A DNA stretch of 64,000 bases from Acidithiobacillus caldus ATCC 51756 (GCF_000175575.2 NZ_CP005986.1:124001-188000), one strand, 5' to 3'; shown: positions 27,325-37,500, numbered from the stretch's first letter. The notes: generated from the sequence alone by a model not told the origin. Numbers and translations: made by a program.

Positions 27325-28164
27325 GGCCGTGCAGGCGAGACGGCTTACCCACAGGCGCCCGCCCGCCAGCGTATGAGGCGCGCTGGCGTTCGCCTGTGGA
27401 TAAGCCTGCGCCCACGCCCGAATTGACCGTGATCGTGACCGACGCGGTTAGAATCTGAACCCCACGCTTGCGCGCAAACCCACCCGGTCACGATCCTCGG
27501 TGCAGGCGGTCACGTTCGTCGGAATGCGCACAAGGTCAGCGTGGCGGTGACCCACCGGCATGGACTGATGGTCGGCGCGCGCAGCTTCCCCGGCAACCCG
27601 TACGACGGTCACACGCTGGCCGCGCAGTTGGAGCAGACGACCACGCTGCTGCAGGACATCGGCGTGAAGCCGACCACGGCCGTCGTGGACCTGGGCTACC
27701 GCGGCGTCGATGCCCAGATTGCGCCGGTGCAACTCGTCCATCGGGGCAGGAGCAAGACGCTAAGCGCCGCGCAACGCGCCTGGCTGCGCCGACGCCAGGC
27801 CGTGGAGCCGGCCATCGGGCACCTGAAGGCCGATCACCGGATGGACCGCTGCTGGCTGAAGGGAGCAGAAGGCGACGCGCTGCACGCGGTGCTGTGCGCG
27901 GCAGGCTTCAACATCCGCTGGCTGCTGCGGGCCATCGACCGCCTGGGCCTGGCGGGCCTTTTCTTCGCCGTAACCTTCGCCCTGACGCCGCTGGCACGCA
28001 TCGGCCAACAGGCCATGACCACCCTGGCGCCCCGTCGGGGCGCGCTCCGCTCATCGATGGCGCGTCAGCGTTTGGTCCATCGCCCAGTGGGTGGGTGAAT
28101 TTCGCAGGACCGACTAATTGCCCAAATCATCGAATCCGCACCCTCAAGGCCGAGGTGTTACTAT

Positions 28165-28210
28165 CTGGCTCAGAAAACGGACGCGGGTTCGGTTCCGTGT
28201 TCCGCCACCA
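28165..28210 (+). other. tmRNA/tRNA-like 3' end, probable attachment-site remnant
   Basis: A 7-base loop TTCGGTT is closed by a 5-bp T-stem (CGCGG/CCGTG). It is followed by a 7-base acceptor-like strand TTCCGCC and ACCA at 28207-28210. The core ACGGACGCGGGTTC (28177-28190) matches the conserved T-arm of bacterial tmRNA and recurs exactly at 30292-30305. No upstream tRNA or tmRNA body is present. A strong terminator follows 13 bases later, as expected behind a real RNA gene. It is best read as an att scar of an integrative element. Confidence 0.55.
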
Positions 28211-28222
28211 TTTAGAAAAGAC

Positions 28223-28272
28223 AAACCCGTCTCTCTGGGGTCATTCTCCGGGGTGACGGGTTTTCTTTTTTT
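28223..28272 (+). terminator. Strong rho-independent terminator after the RNA-gene 3' end
   Basis: AAACCCGTC (28223-28231) pairs with GACGGGTTT (28255-28263). The T tract then runs to about 28272, interrupted by one C. It lies just behind the CCA end of the tRNA-like remnant and would stop transcription coming from the insertion nest. Confidence 0.85.
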
Positions 28273-28579
28273 TCCTTGTTTCTAAAGGGTTTGCGCCCGT
28301 TTCACATCTTTCCAAAGCACCTCTCCGCACCATCGATTCTCCCCATCTTCCCGCCTTTCTTTCTCTGTTTGGCCCCTGATTCTCTGTTTTCTCCGGACCA
28401 AGTCCGAAGCGCGTCCGGAAAGCTACATCCATGATTGATATGGGTTTGCGGCTTGTTGCCGTTTTTGGCGGTTGTCTTAGGTCATCGCTCGATGTCGCAA
28501 CCGGACGTTTTTTTCGAAATCGCCCGCCTCGGCCATGAAAAGAAGCGCGGTCAACTCCGCTTTCCTACCCCCCAAAATA
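28273..28579. other. Gene-free stretch between insertion nest and Fic region
   Basis: This roughly 300-base stretch is pyrimidine-rich near its start (TTTCC/TTTC runs). No open frame with a ribosome-binding site or recognisable domain was seen on either strand. Nothing functional is called. Confidence 0.5.
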
Positions 28580-28604
28580 GAAAAGCCGACGCTGATGGTC
28601 GGCT
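28580..28604 (-). terminator. Terminator behind the HTH pseudogene (reverse strand)
   Basis: On the reverse strand AGCCGAC (28604-28598) pairs with GTCGGCT (28590-28584) and is followed by TTTTCT. It lies 27 bases downstream of the stop of the reverse-strand pseudogene ending at 28631. Confidence 0.7.
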
Positions 28605-28630
28605 CTCTGGGGTGGTCTCCGGTCCAGTCG

Positions 28631-28945
28631 TCACTCGGTGGCGAAGCCGAACTGGCGGCGCTGCTCGGTCCAGTCCTCGGGAAAGGTCTGGGTCAGCTTC
28701 GCCAGCGAGAGCCCGTTGGGTTCCTCACCGTTGATCAGGGCTTCGACGATGTCGGGGGCCAGGGTCGTCAGTTTGAGGATGCGGGCCACATACGAGCCAT
28801 CGACGTCAAGGGTACGGGCAAGCTCGCTGATGGACTTGATCTGGCCGGATTCGAGGATGTTGGTCCAGGAAAAGGCTCTTCCCAGCGCCTGGAGTGTTAA
28901 TCAGCGAGCAGCCAGTTGTTTTTGATTGAGATGAGCGACTTCCAT
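28631..28945 (-). pseudogene. Small HTH protein gene with an in-frame opal stop
   Basis: Reading from the ATG at 28945 (good AAGGAG site upstream) gives 14 codons and then TGA. The same frame continues uninterrupted to a second TGA at 28631. The continuation encodes LGRAFSWTNILESGQ, ISELARTLDVDGSYVARILK and LTTLAPDIVEALINGEEPNG, the helix-turn-helix pattern of the small proteins found beside serine recombinases in many proteobacterial islands. The first TGA follows LAAR, so a single base change may be responsible. As written the protein would be only 14 residues. Confidence 0.7.
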
Positions 28946-29028
28946 CTTGGTCTCCTTCCGAACGAGTTGGCAGGATTCCATGAAGGCGCTGTTCGGCCGA
29001 CGAGCCAAGGCAATTCCAGGAAGCGCCG

Positions 29029-30153
29029 CTACTCCGGCAGATCGTTCAGCTCGTAGGTGGTGCTACGTCCGCCCGCATCCGATTTCCGCAATACACCCCG
29101 AGTGAGCAGGTCATTGATGTCGCGCAGCGCCGTGTCCGGCGAGCATTTGGCGATGGCCGCCCACTTGCTGCTGGTGAGTTTGCCTTCGAAACCGTCGAGC
29201 AGCTTGTTCAGCAACTTCACCTGTCGCTCATTCAAGGGTGTGGTCGCCCAGCGCTGCCAGAAACGGGCTTTCGTCAGGACGGCGTCCAGCGTGTGCTGGG
29301 CCTCGTCGACGGCACGATGAAGGGTGTCGAGGAACCACGCGAGCCACTCGGTGACATCCAGCGACCGTTTCTGGGTCCGCTCCAGGATGTCGTAGTAAGC
29401 CTTGCGTTCGCGCTGGATCTGCGCCGACAAACTGTAGAAGCGTTGCGGGCTGCCGTCGGCGCGTGCCAGCAGCAGATCGCCAATGGCCCGCGCGATACGG
29501 CCATTGCCATCGTCGAACGGATGCAGCGTGACGAACCACAGATGGCCGAGCCCCGCTTTGATCAGTGGTGGCTCGTTTGACGCACCATTGAGCCAGTCAA
29601 GGAAGCGGCCGGTTTCGGCCTCGAGGCGATCAGCCGGCGGTGCTTCGAAATGCACCCGCTGGCGGCCGATGGGTCCGGACACCACTTGCATGGGGCCACT
29701 GGCGTCATCGCGCCAGCTACCGACCTTGATCTTGGCAAGACCGGAGTAGCCGGTAGGAAACAGCGCGGCATGCCAGCCGAACAGACGCTCCCGCGTTACC
29801 GGTGCCTGGCAGTTGGCCGTGGCGTCCAGCACCATCTCGACCACGCCCTCGACGTGCCGATCGACCGGGGCCAAGGCGCCGATGTCCACGCCCAGCCTGC
29901 GGGCGATGGAAGAGCGCACGGATTCGACATTGAGCTGCTCGCCCTCGATCTCGCTGGTCTTGACCACGTCTTCGGTCAGTGCCGCCAGGCTCGCCTGATC
30001 GCGCAGGGCCATGCCCACGTCGGCCAGACGGCCCATCAACAGCCCCTGGGCGCGGCTGACCTCAACCATAGGCCCAGCCAGTGCTGCCAGGTCGAAGTGC
30101 CAGTTCGGCCAGTCTTTCGACTGCCAGATGTACTTGTAATCGCCGCTATTCAT
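29029..30153 (-). CDS. Fic-domain protein (DUF4172 N-terminus), probable AMP transferase
   Basis: Fic enzymes attach AMP or other nucleotide groups to target proteins. The 374-residue protein starts with a DUF4172-like segment (YIWQSKDWPNWHFD, residues 8-21). It has the inhibitory motif TSEIEG at 66-71 (class II, N-terminal) and the complete catalytic motif HPFDDGNGRIAR at 211-222. A winged-helix region follows near the end (SSKWAAIAKCSPDTALRDIN). The conserved His and the inhibitory Glu are both present, so an auto-inhibited active enzyme is expected. It stands alone, between two copies of a tmRNA-like att core. Confidence 0.93.
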   Translation of the reverse strand: MNSGDYKYIWQSKDWPNWHFDLAALAGPMVEVSRAQGLLMGRLADVGMALRDQASLAALTEDVVKTSEIEGEQLNVESVRSSIARRLGVDIGALAPVDRHVEGVVEMVLDATANCQAPVTRERLFGWHAALFPTGYSGLAKIKVGSWRDDASGPMQVVSGPIGRQRVHFEAPPADRLEAETGRFLDWLNGASNEPPLIKAGLGHLWFVTLHPFDDGNGRIARAIGDLLLARADGSPQRFYSLSAQIQRERKAYYDILERTQKRSLDVTEWLAWFLDTLHRAVDEAQHTLDAVLTKARFWQRWATTPLNERQVKLLNKLLDGFEGKLTSSKWAAIAKCSPDTALRDINDLLTRGVLRKSDAGGRSTTYELNDLPE

Positions 30154-30291
30154 GCGGAGATTATGGGGCGCATTCTCCGCACACGCAAGTCTTTCCCCGC
30201 ATACGGCGCGGTGAATAGGAGCGCCATTCGCCGCATGGAGGGCTGCCTTGCCCCGGAATGGGTGTAAATGGGTGTGCTTTTGGTCAGGATG

Positions 30292-30318
30292 ACGGACGCG
30301 GGTTCAATTCCGCGTGTG
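30292..30318 (+). repeat. Second copy of the tmRNA-like att core
   Basis: ACGGACGCGGGTTC at 30292-30305 is identical to 28177-28190. It is followed by AATTCCGCGTGT, which again can close a T-arm (CGCGG/CCGCG) but lacks a CCA end. The two copies flank the HTH pseudogene and the fic gene, as direct repeats would flank a small integrated segment. Confidence 0.5.
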
Positions 30319-30756
30319 GGAACTGAACTGACCTTGGAAAGCAGACGAGGTTGAACGCCATTTTCGGTGACCAATCAGGCCAATAAAACTGCTTGATTGT
30401 CCGCAGATTAGCCTGTCAACCCCCGCTTTTCGCTCTGGTACGCAGGGCTTCGCAACTTGCCAGAACGCCGGTATCGCGTACTTTCAATAGTCGTTTGATG
30501 CGGGATACCACCCCACCACCAATTACTCCGTTTCGCCCGGACCCGCGCGGCGATCGAAGAAGCGGGCGCCGCTACCCAAGGCGAGCAACCGTCACGGTTA
30601 GCCGGTGCCAAAGGCACCTTGGGAGGCCTGAGTAGGCAACGCCCGCGGTCCCCATGCAAGGCAGCCCTGGCATCGCGATAGTCGATAAAGATCCGTTCAT
30701 GTACACTTTTTACGATCTAGATCGAGTGTGACGCAAACCAATGGATGGCCAACGCC
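30319..30756. other. Gene-free stretch upstream of the Wadjet locus
   Basis: No gene is supported here. The one notable element is the perfect 12-bp palindrome CGATCTAGATCG at 30713-30724, inside a longer imperfect ACACT...AGTGT arrangement, 33 bases before the excisionase-like pseudogene. It could be an operator for the Wadjet operon. No clear -35/-10 pair was identified. Confidence 0.4.
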
Positions 30757-30964
30757 ATGAATGCCGAACCGTTGGTCACTACCATCGATGTCGCTCGTCA
30801 CTTGGGCGTGGTGAAAGACACCAACTACCGCTGGCATGGGCGCTAAGGGTCGCCAGTGCACCGCGTGGGGCGCTTGTGTGCGACGTTCAAAATGTCCGAG
30901 GTGGCAGAATGATGGACAACGGCAGTAGGAAAAACACGGACATCGGTGCCAAGCTGGACTGACT
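30757..30964 (+). pseudogene. Excisionase-like (MerR-type HTH) gene, broken by stop codons
   Basis: From the ATG at 30757 the frame reads LVTTIDVARHLGVVKDTNYRW. It then meets TAA at 30844-30846, continues as SPVHRVGRL and KMSEVAE, and meets a TGA where the family normally has DEW. The pattern matches small excisionase-family DNA-binding proteins that precede some defence and integrase loci. At least two stops show it is inactive. It ends directly before jetA and may once have regulated the operon. Confidence 0.7.
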
Positions 30965-30965
30965 G

Positions 30966-32420
30966 GTGACCCTCGACTACGCCACCCTAGACGCCCTGCG
31001 CACCCACCATCCCGCCTGGCGACTGTTGCGCTCGGACCATGCGCCGCTGGTAGCGGCCTTTCTGCACCGCATATTCGTGGTGCCCAACGTGCGGATGATG
31101 GCTGCCGCCGACTTGTCCGAGGCGCTGGAAGACGAGTTGTACGCCTTGCGTCTGCAGCTCGGCGAAGCGGCGTTTCCCAAGCCCGCTCTCGACTATCTGA
31201 ACGATTGGGCGTCGCCGGATAAGGGCTGGCTGCGCAAGTTTTACAAGCCCGGCACCGACGAGGCGCAATTCGATCTCACACCCGCGACCGAGAAGGCCAT
31301 CGCCTGGCTGGCGCAGCTTTCCGAGCGGCAGTTCGTTGGGACGGAATCGCGCCTGCTCACCCTGTTCGATCTGCTCAAACAGATGAGCGAAGGCAGTGAG
31401 GCCGACCCGGCCAAGCGCATCGCCGAGCTGCACAAAAAACGTGATGACATCGATGCCGAAATTGCCCGGGTGTTGTCGGGCGACGTGCCGCTGCTGGATG
31501 ACACAGCGCTGAAGGATCGGTTTTTGCAGTTCATCCAGGGGGCGCGCGAGTTGCTCACCGACTTTCGCGAGGTAGAGCACAACTTCCGTCAGTTGGACCG
31601 GCGCGTGCGTGAGCGCATCGCGCTGTGGGAAGGCGGCAAGGGCGACCTGTTGGACGATATCATGGGCGAGCGTGACGCCATCGCCAATTCCGATCAGGGC
31701 AAGAGCTTCCGCGCCTTCTGGGACTTTTTGCTATCCAGCCGTCGTCAGGAAGAATTGACCAAGCTATTGGATCGCGTGCTCGCGTTGCCCGCGGTGGCGG
31801 ACCTGAATCCAGACACCCGGACCCGCCGCGTGCATTACGACTGGCTGGAGGCCGGCGAACATACCCAACGCACGGTGGCGGCTTTGTCGCAACAACTCCG
31901 CCGCTTTCTCGACGACCAAGCCTGGTTGGAGAACCGCCGCATCATGGATATCCTGCACGGCATCGAGAGCAAGGCCCTGGCGTTGCGGGAAGCGCCGCCA
32001 ACGGGAACGGTGATGGAGGTGGCTGAGGCCTGCGCCGATATCGCACTGGCGATGGAGCGGCCCCTGTTCACGCCGGCGATCAAACCAGTCATTGCCAGCC
32101 TGACGCTGCTAGCGGGGGACGAGGATATCGACCCCTCCGCCCTGTTCGAACAGGTGGTGGTGGACAAAGCGAGGCTCACCCGTTATATCCGCCATACCTT
32201 GCAGGATAGGGCGCAGATCACCTTGCGCGAACTGGTGACCTCCCAGCCCCTGCGGCAGGGCTTGGCGGAACTGGTGGCCTACCTGCAACTGGGCAGTGAC
32301 GCCTTCAACACGGTGGTGGATGAGGACACGCCGGAAGCCATTCACTGGCAGGCTGAGGATGATCGTGGCGAAACTGTGCATCGCACGGCCCGCTTGCCTC
32401 GAGTGATTTTTACGCGCTGA
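30966..32420 (+). CDS. jetA: Wadjet protein JetA (DUF3375, MukF/kleisin-like subunit family)
   Basis: Wadjet is an SMC-type complex that recognises and cleaves closed circular plasmids. JetA is a condensin-like accessory subunit. The 484-residue product starts with a GTG at 30966 (MTLDYATLDALRTHHPAWRL), continues VAAFLHRIFV and matches DUF3375 in length and layout. Other features are ERQFVGTESRLLTLFDLLKQ near residue 118, GKSFRAFWDFLLSSRRQEEL, and a C-terminal VTSQPLRQGLAELVAYLQL. The order jetA-jetB-jetC-jetD identifies a type I system. The frame is intact. Confidence 0.92.
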   Translation: MTLDYATLDALRTHHPAWRLLRSDHAPLVAAFLHRIFVVPNVRMMAAADLSEALEDELYALRLQLGEAAFPKPALDYLNDWASPDKGWLRKFYKPGTDEAQFDLTPATEKAIAWLAQLSERQFVGTESRLLTLFDLLKQMSEGSEADPAKRIAELHKKRDDIDAEIARVLSGDVPLLDDTALKDRFLQFIQGARELLTDFREVEHNFRQLDRRVRERIALWEGGKGDLLDDIMGERDAIANSDQGKSFRAFWDFLLSSRRQEELTKLLDRVLALPAVADLNPDTRTRRVHYDWLEAGEHTQRTVAALSQQLRRFLDDQAWLENRRIMDILHGIESKALALREAPPTGTVMEVAEACADIALAMERPLFTPAIKPVIASLTLLAGDEDIDPSALFEQVVVDKARLTRYIRHTLQDRAQITLRELVTSQPLRQGLAELVAYLQLGSDAFNTVVDEDTPEAIHWQAEDDRGETVHRTARLPRVIFTR

Positions 32421-32551
32421 ATACAAGACGAAAAGGGCAATGCAACAGGGATGGAACAAGATAGCACCGGCGCAATGACCACTGCTGCAGCCGAGCCGGA
32501 TCTGTCGTCGTTACTGATCGGGCTGCTCAAGGGGGTGCAGTACCGGGAGCA

Positions 32552-33970
32552 GAGCTATGCTCGAATCTGGTGTACGGGAGGTCTACAACTAGCTTGAGGA
32601 GGGTGGCGCACTGTTGCTAGAAAAGGGTTTCTGGATCCGATTCGCAACGAATGAGGAGTGCGCCATGCAAGAGAGTACTGGTTTCGACGGAGGAATGGGA
32701 GAGTTGGGCCTGAACATCGAGGGCTTATTGCGGCGGTCCGCGCGCCAGCTGATCCAACAGGCCATCGAGGGCGAGGTGCAGGTGCTGCTGGAGGAGTATG
32801 CCGCGGTACGCATGGTCGATGGTCGCCGGGCCGTCGTGCGGAATGGATATCTGCCGGAGCGGGAGATCCTGACAGCGGTCGGCCCCGTGCCTGTACAGGT
32901 CCCCAAGGTGCGAGACCGCTCCGGTTCGGGCGTGGTCTTCCGTTCTTCCCTGGTACCGCCCTACGTGCGCAAGTCGCGGACCGTGGCCGCAGCGCTCCCC
33001 TGGTTGTACCTGCACGGGGTATCGTCGGGACGGATGCACGAGGCGCTGTCTGTTCTCCTGGGCGAGGAGGCCAAGGGGCTTTCTCCGGCCGTGCTGGGAC
33101 GCTTGAAAGTCGAATGGGCGCAAGAGCATGCCCAATGGCAGCGCCGGTCTCTACAGGGAAAACGCTACGCCTATTGGTGGGCCGACGGGGTCTATACCCA
33201 GCTGCGGGCGGAGGACGATCCCCGGATGTGTCTCTTGGTCATTATTGGCGTGACGGCCGAGGGCAAGAAGGAGGTCGTGGCGGTCACCGACGGTTTACGG
33301 GAGTCCAAAGCCTCCTGGCTAGAGATCCTGCGGGACTTGCGCGACCGCGGGCTGCAGGAGGCGCCACTACTGGCCATAGGAGATGGGGCGATGGGTTTCT
33401 GGGCCGCCCTGGACGAGATTTACCCACAAACCCGTCATCAGCGCTGTTGGGTGCACAAGACGGCCAACATCCTCAACGAGCTACCGAAGCGCCTTCAGGG
33501 GAAAGCCAAGGCCGCCCTGCAGGCGATCTGGATGGCCGACACCCGTGAAGCTGCGGAGAAAGCCTGGCAAGCCTTCGTGCGGGACTACCAGGCCAAATAT
33601 CCCAGAGCGGTCGCAAAGCTCGAGAAGGACCGGGACGTGCTGCTGACCTTCTTCGACTTCCCGGCAGAGCACTGGCGGCATATCCGCAGCAGCAACGCCA
33701 TCGAATCGACCTTCGCCACCGTACGGCAACGCAGCAGCCGCACTAAAAACTGTGTCTCTCGAGCCACTTTCCTTGGCCTGAGCTACAAGCTCATCCAGCA
33801 GGCAGAGAGACACTGGCGCGGGATTCAGCATCCGGAAAGACTGCGCGAGCTCTTTGCCGGGGTGACATTTGTCGATGGGATGCCTGCCAACGAAACCCGG
33901 CTGGATCCTCAACAGGACGCCGCCTGAATCGTGTTAGCAAATGCTCATACACCAATCTTGACCATAGCTC
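32552..33970 (+). mobile_element. IS256-family insertion sequence (1419 bp) inside jetB
   Basis: Exact 9-bp direct repeats CCGGGAGCA occur at 32543-32551 and 33971-33979. The termini are inverted repeats beginning GAGCTATG, with GGTGTA at a matching distance inside (left TCTGGTGTACGGG, right read inward ATTGGTGTATGAG). One intact transposase gene fills the element. The exact duplication and intact frames on both sides suggest a recent insertion. Confidence 0.93.
32665..33927 (+). CDS. IS256-family (mutator-type) transposase
   Basis: The 420-residue transposase has the family features [36 protein letters not shown] (first Asp), [16 protein letters not shown] (second Asp), [17 protein letters not shown], and [16 protein letters not shown] with the Glu. 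The ATG at 32665 follows GAGGAG; a longer version from a TTG at 32614 is possible. The frame is intact and probably active. Confidence 0.92.
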   Translation: MQESTGFDGGMGELGLNIEGLLRRSARQLIQQAIEGEVQVLLEEYAAVRMVDGRRAVVRNGYLPEREILTAVGPVPVQVPKVRDRSGSGVVFRSSLVPPYVRKSRTVAAALPWLYLHGVSSGRMHEALSVLLGEEAKGLSPAVLGRLKVEWAQEHAQWQRRSLQGKRYAYWWADGVYTQLRAEDDPRMCLLVIIGVTAEGKKEVVAVTDGLRESKASWLEILRDLRDRGLQEAPLLAIGDGAMGFWAALDEIYPQTRHQRCWVHKTANILNELPKRLQGKAKAALQAIWMADTREAAEKAWQAFVRDYQAKYPRAVAKLEKDRDVLLTFFDFPAEHWRHIRSSNAIESTFATVRQRSSRTKNCVSRATFLGLSYKLIQQAERHWRGIQHPERLRELFAGVTFVDGMPANETRLDPQQDAA

Positions 33971-34533
33971 CCGGGAGCAGGACGAGCGCCAGTGGGCGGC
34001 ATTGCTAAACCTGCAGGCCCGCGTGCGGGACTACGTGGCGGTACTCAATCTGGAACTGGTGCTGGATGAGGCGGAAGGGTATGCCTTCCTGAAAAGCCGC
34101 CCGGAACCTGCTGAGGATGATCCGTCGCCACGCTTGCCCCGTCTGGTTGCACGCCGCCCCCTGTCGTTTCCGGTGAGTCTGTTACTGGCCTTGCTGCGCA
34201 AGAAACTGGCCGAATTCGATGCTGGCGGTGGCGACACGCGTCTGGTGCTATCGCGAGACGAGATCGTCGAACTGGTCCGGGTTTTCCTGCCGGACGGGCC
34301 CAACGAGGCCAAACTGATCGACCAGATTGAAACCACCATCAACAAGGTGGTGGAACTGGGCTTTCTACACAAGCTCAAGCCTGCGAGTGGTAGCTTGGCA
34401 GGGCAGGCCAATTTCGAGGTTCGGCGCATCCTTAAGGCCTTTGTCGACGCGCAGTGGCTGGCCGAGCTTGATGCCCGCCTGGCGGCCTACCAATCCGCCC
34501 TGTCTGGCGCGGCGTCGAGCAAGGAGGCGCGCG

Positions 34534-37500
34534 ATGAGTGAGGCGCAGTCCCTGGGGCTGGATTTCGTGGCGGACGATGCCTTGTCGGGTTTTCGTCTCA
34601 TGCGGCTTTCGGTTTTCAATTGGGGCACCTTCGACGGCCGGGTCTGGACGCTGCAACTGGACGGCAAGAATGGGCTACTCACTGGTGACATCGGTTCCGG
34701 CAAGTCCACGCTGGTGGATGCCATTACCACGCTGCTGGTGCCAGCCCATCGCATCGCCTATAACAAGGCCGCCGGAGCGGACAGCAGGGAACGGACCTTG
34801 CGTTCCTACGTGTTGGGGCACTATAAATCCGAACGCAACGAGGTCACGGGGGTGGCTAAGCCGGTATCCCTGCGCGACGAGCACAGCTATTCCGTCATCC
34901 TGGGCGTGTTTTACAACGCGGGGTACGACCAGATGGTGAGCCTGGCGCAAGTGTTCTGGATGAAGGAGGCGCAGGGGCAGCCCGCCCGCTTCTTCCTCGG
35001 GGCCGAGCGCAGCCTGTCGATCGCCGAGGACTTCGCAAACTTCGGCACCGACATCGCTGCCCTGCGCCGCCGGCTGCGCGGAACCGGCGCCGATCTCTTT
35101 GACAGCTTTCCGCCCTATGCGGCGTGGTTCAGGCGCCGCTTCGGCATCGAGAACGATCAGGCGCTGGAGCTCTTTCACCAGACGGTGTCGATGAAATCGG
35201 TGGGCAATCTCACCGACTTCGTGCGCAACCATATGCTGGAGCCGTTCGAGGTGGCATCGCGCATCCAGGCACTGATCGGCCATTTCGACGATCTCAACCG
35301 CGCCCATCAAGCCGTGCTCAAGGCCCAGCAACAGGTGGAGTTGCTGACGCCCTTGGTGGCCGACTGCAAGCGGCACAGCGAACTGGTGAAGGAGGTGAAT
35401 CATCTGCGGCAATGTCGCGACGGCCTGCGGGCGCACTTTGCCAGCCTCAAATTGGGATTGCTGGACAAGCGCCTAGATCTGCTCGATGAAGAGTGGAACA
35501 AGATCGATGGGCAGGTTCGACGCCTGGACGGTATGCGCGAGGAGCAAGGCCGACAGGTCGATGAGCTGAAACAGGCCATCAACGACAACGGCGGCGACCG
35601 TCTGGAGCGGCTCGCCGCCGAGATCCACAGGAAAGAGCAACTGCGCGATGCGCGCAAGGCCAAGGATGCGCGTTACCGTGAACTGGTGGCCGTTTTGGGT
35701 GAGTCCGTGCCCCGCGACGATGCCGGCTTTACCGCGCAGCGGGCGCAATTCAAGGCGTGGCGGGAAGATATCCAAAACCGCGATGCCGACCTCCAAAATA
35801 CGCTGACCGAGCATGGCGTGAGCTTGCGCCAGGGAAAGCTCGAGCACGAACGGTTGACCGCGGAAATCGAGAGTCTCAAACGCCGTCGCAGCAACATCGA
35901 CGACCAGCAGATTCAGATACGCGCCGCCCTCTGCGCCGCGCTGGGCCTGGAGGTGGATGATATGCCCTTCGCGGGCGAGTTGATCCAAGTACGCGATGAG
36001 GAGCGCGACTGGGAAGGTGCGGCCGAAAGACTGCTGCGCGGCTTCGGTCTGGCCCTGCTGGTGCCGGATGCCCACTACAAGGCGGTGGCCGAGTGGGTGG
36101 ACAGTAGCCATCTGCGCGGGCGCTTGGTCTATTTCCACGTGCGACCGCGCAAAACATCCGATCTGCCGGAACTGCACCATGACTCCTTGGTGAGGAAACT
36201 CGTCATCAAGCCCGATTCACCCCACTACGACTGGCTGGAGCGGGAGCTCGCCCATCGTTTTGACGTGGCCTGTTGTGCCACGCAAGAGCAGTTCCGCCGG
36301 GAAACGCGGGCGATCACCCGCGCCGGCCAGATCAAAGACCCGACTGGCCGGCACGAGAAGGACGACCGGCACGCCATCTCCGACCGCAGCCGCTACGTGC
36401 TTGGCTGGAGCAACAGCGCCAAGATTGCCGCGCTGGAAGCCAAGCGCCGCCAGCTCGAAAGCCATCTCGGCGAGCTGGGCAGCCAGATCGGCAAGATCGA
36501 CGGCGAGCGGAAGGAACTGCTATCCAAACTGGATGCATTGACCCGCCTGGAAGAGTTTACGAGCTTCGAAGAAATCGATTGGGCCAGCGTGGCAACGGAC
36601 ATCGCAGCTCTGGAAGACGAGCGCCAAAAGCTTGCGCAGGCATCGGATGTCCTCAGCCAATTGAACGAACGCTTGCAGGAACTGCAGCAGGCGCTCAAGG
36701 GCACCGAAGAAGAATTGCAATCCGTGCGCGACCGCCGCGCCAAGGTGGAGCAGCGTCGCTCGGATGCACAGGAACTACGCCAGCAGACGGCTTTACTGGT
36801 CCAGGACGCCGCTATCGATGCGACGCTGTCGACCACCTTGGAGGCGATGCGGGCCGAGGCCCTGGGAGAACACCAATTGACCGTAGAATCCTGCGACAAC
36901 CGCGAGCAGGACGTACGCGCCTGGCTACAAGCTCGGATCGATGCCGAAGATCGGAAACTTCGACATCTCACAGAAAAAATTATCAAGACGATGGTCTCAT
37001 TCAAGGAAGCCTTCAAGCTTGAGACCGCCGAGATGGATGCCAGCCTGGAAGCCGCCTTCGAATACGAAAACCTGCTCATACAGCTCAATCGCGATGATCT
37101 ACCGCGTTTTGTTGCGCGGTTCAAAGAACTGCTCAACGTCAACACCATTAACGAAATCGCCAACTTCAATGCCCAACTGGCTCGCGAGCGTGAAACCATC
37201 AAGGAGCGTATCGCCCACATCAACAAATCGCTGGGTGAGATTGACTACAACCCCGGGCGCTATATCGTGCTCGAATCGCAGGCCAGCCCCGATGCCGAAA
37301 TTCGCGATTTCCAGCAGGATCTACGCTCCTGCACCGAGGGTGCGATGACTGGCTCAGATGATACCCAGTATTCCGAAGCTAAGTTCCTCCAGGTCAAGGC
37401 CATCATCGACCGGTTCCGTGGCCGTGATGGCTTGTCGGAACAGGACCGCCGCTGGACCGCGAAAGTCACCGACGTGCGCAACTGGTTCGTGTTCGCCGCC

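Larger units (their letters stand above)
24774..27530 (+). mobile_element. IS21-family insertion sequence, complete (2757 bp)
   Basis: It is bounded by 7-bp target duplications (CAAGGTC at 24767-24773 and 27531-27537). The terminal inverted repeats begin TGCGGATTCCGACC on the left and, read inward from the right, TGCGCATTCCGACG; both continue into AACGTGACCG. Several further copies of a GTGACCGnnGATTCCG motif near both ends look like transposase-binding sites. It carries istA and istB and has inserted into the IS5-type transposase gene. No damage to either gene is visible. Confidence 0.93.
23897..28098 (+). pseudogene. IS5-type transposase, 5'-truncated and split by IS21
   Basis: The N-terminal piece occupies about 23897-24773 (MPWDEIEKSLAPAFAHKD; RLMVALLYLKHAFDLSDEEL; VIVDSTVQEKAIAHPTD, with the first Asp). 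The C-terminal piece occupies 27538-28098 (NPYDGHTLAAQLEQ; VVDLGYRGVDA; RRRQAVEPAIGHLKADHRM with the Glu). Joining the two across the IS21 duplication restores one frame, reading YEFGVKV then SVAVTHRHGL. The extreme N-terminus is replaced by IS3 sequence. The gene is inactive in this state. Confidence 0.85.
32451..34541 (+). pseudogene. jetB: Wadjet jetB (DUF4194) interrupted by an IS256-family element
   Basis: The first exon-like part is 32451-32551 (SSLLIGLLKGVQYRE) and the rest is 33980-34541 ([55 protein letters not shown]). Removing the IS and one copy of the 9-bp duplication joins YRE to QDERQW in frame and gives a 220-residue DUF4194 protein of normal length. JetB is the MukE-like subunit of the complex. 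Unless the element excises precisely, Wadjet should not function. Confidence 0.9.

Noticed and set aside
32614-32664. TTG start of the IS256 transposase
   Set aside because: The ATG at 32665 has a good GAGGAG site; the extension adds a non-conserved stretch. Kept only as a possibility.
34327-34533. N-terminal extension of JetC
   Set aside because: It overlaps jetB coding sequence in another frame; the ATG at 34534 overlaps the jetB stop and gives the correct SMC N-terminus with Walker A at residue 51.
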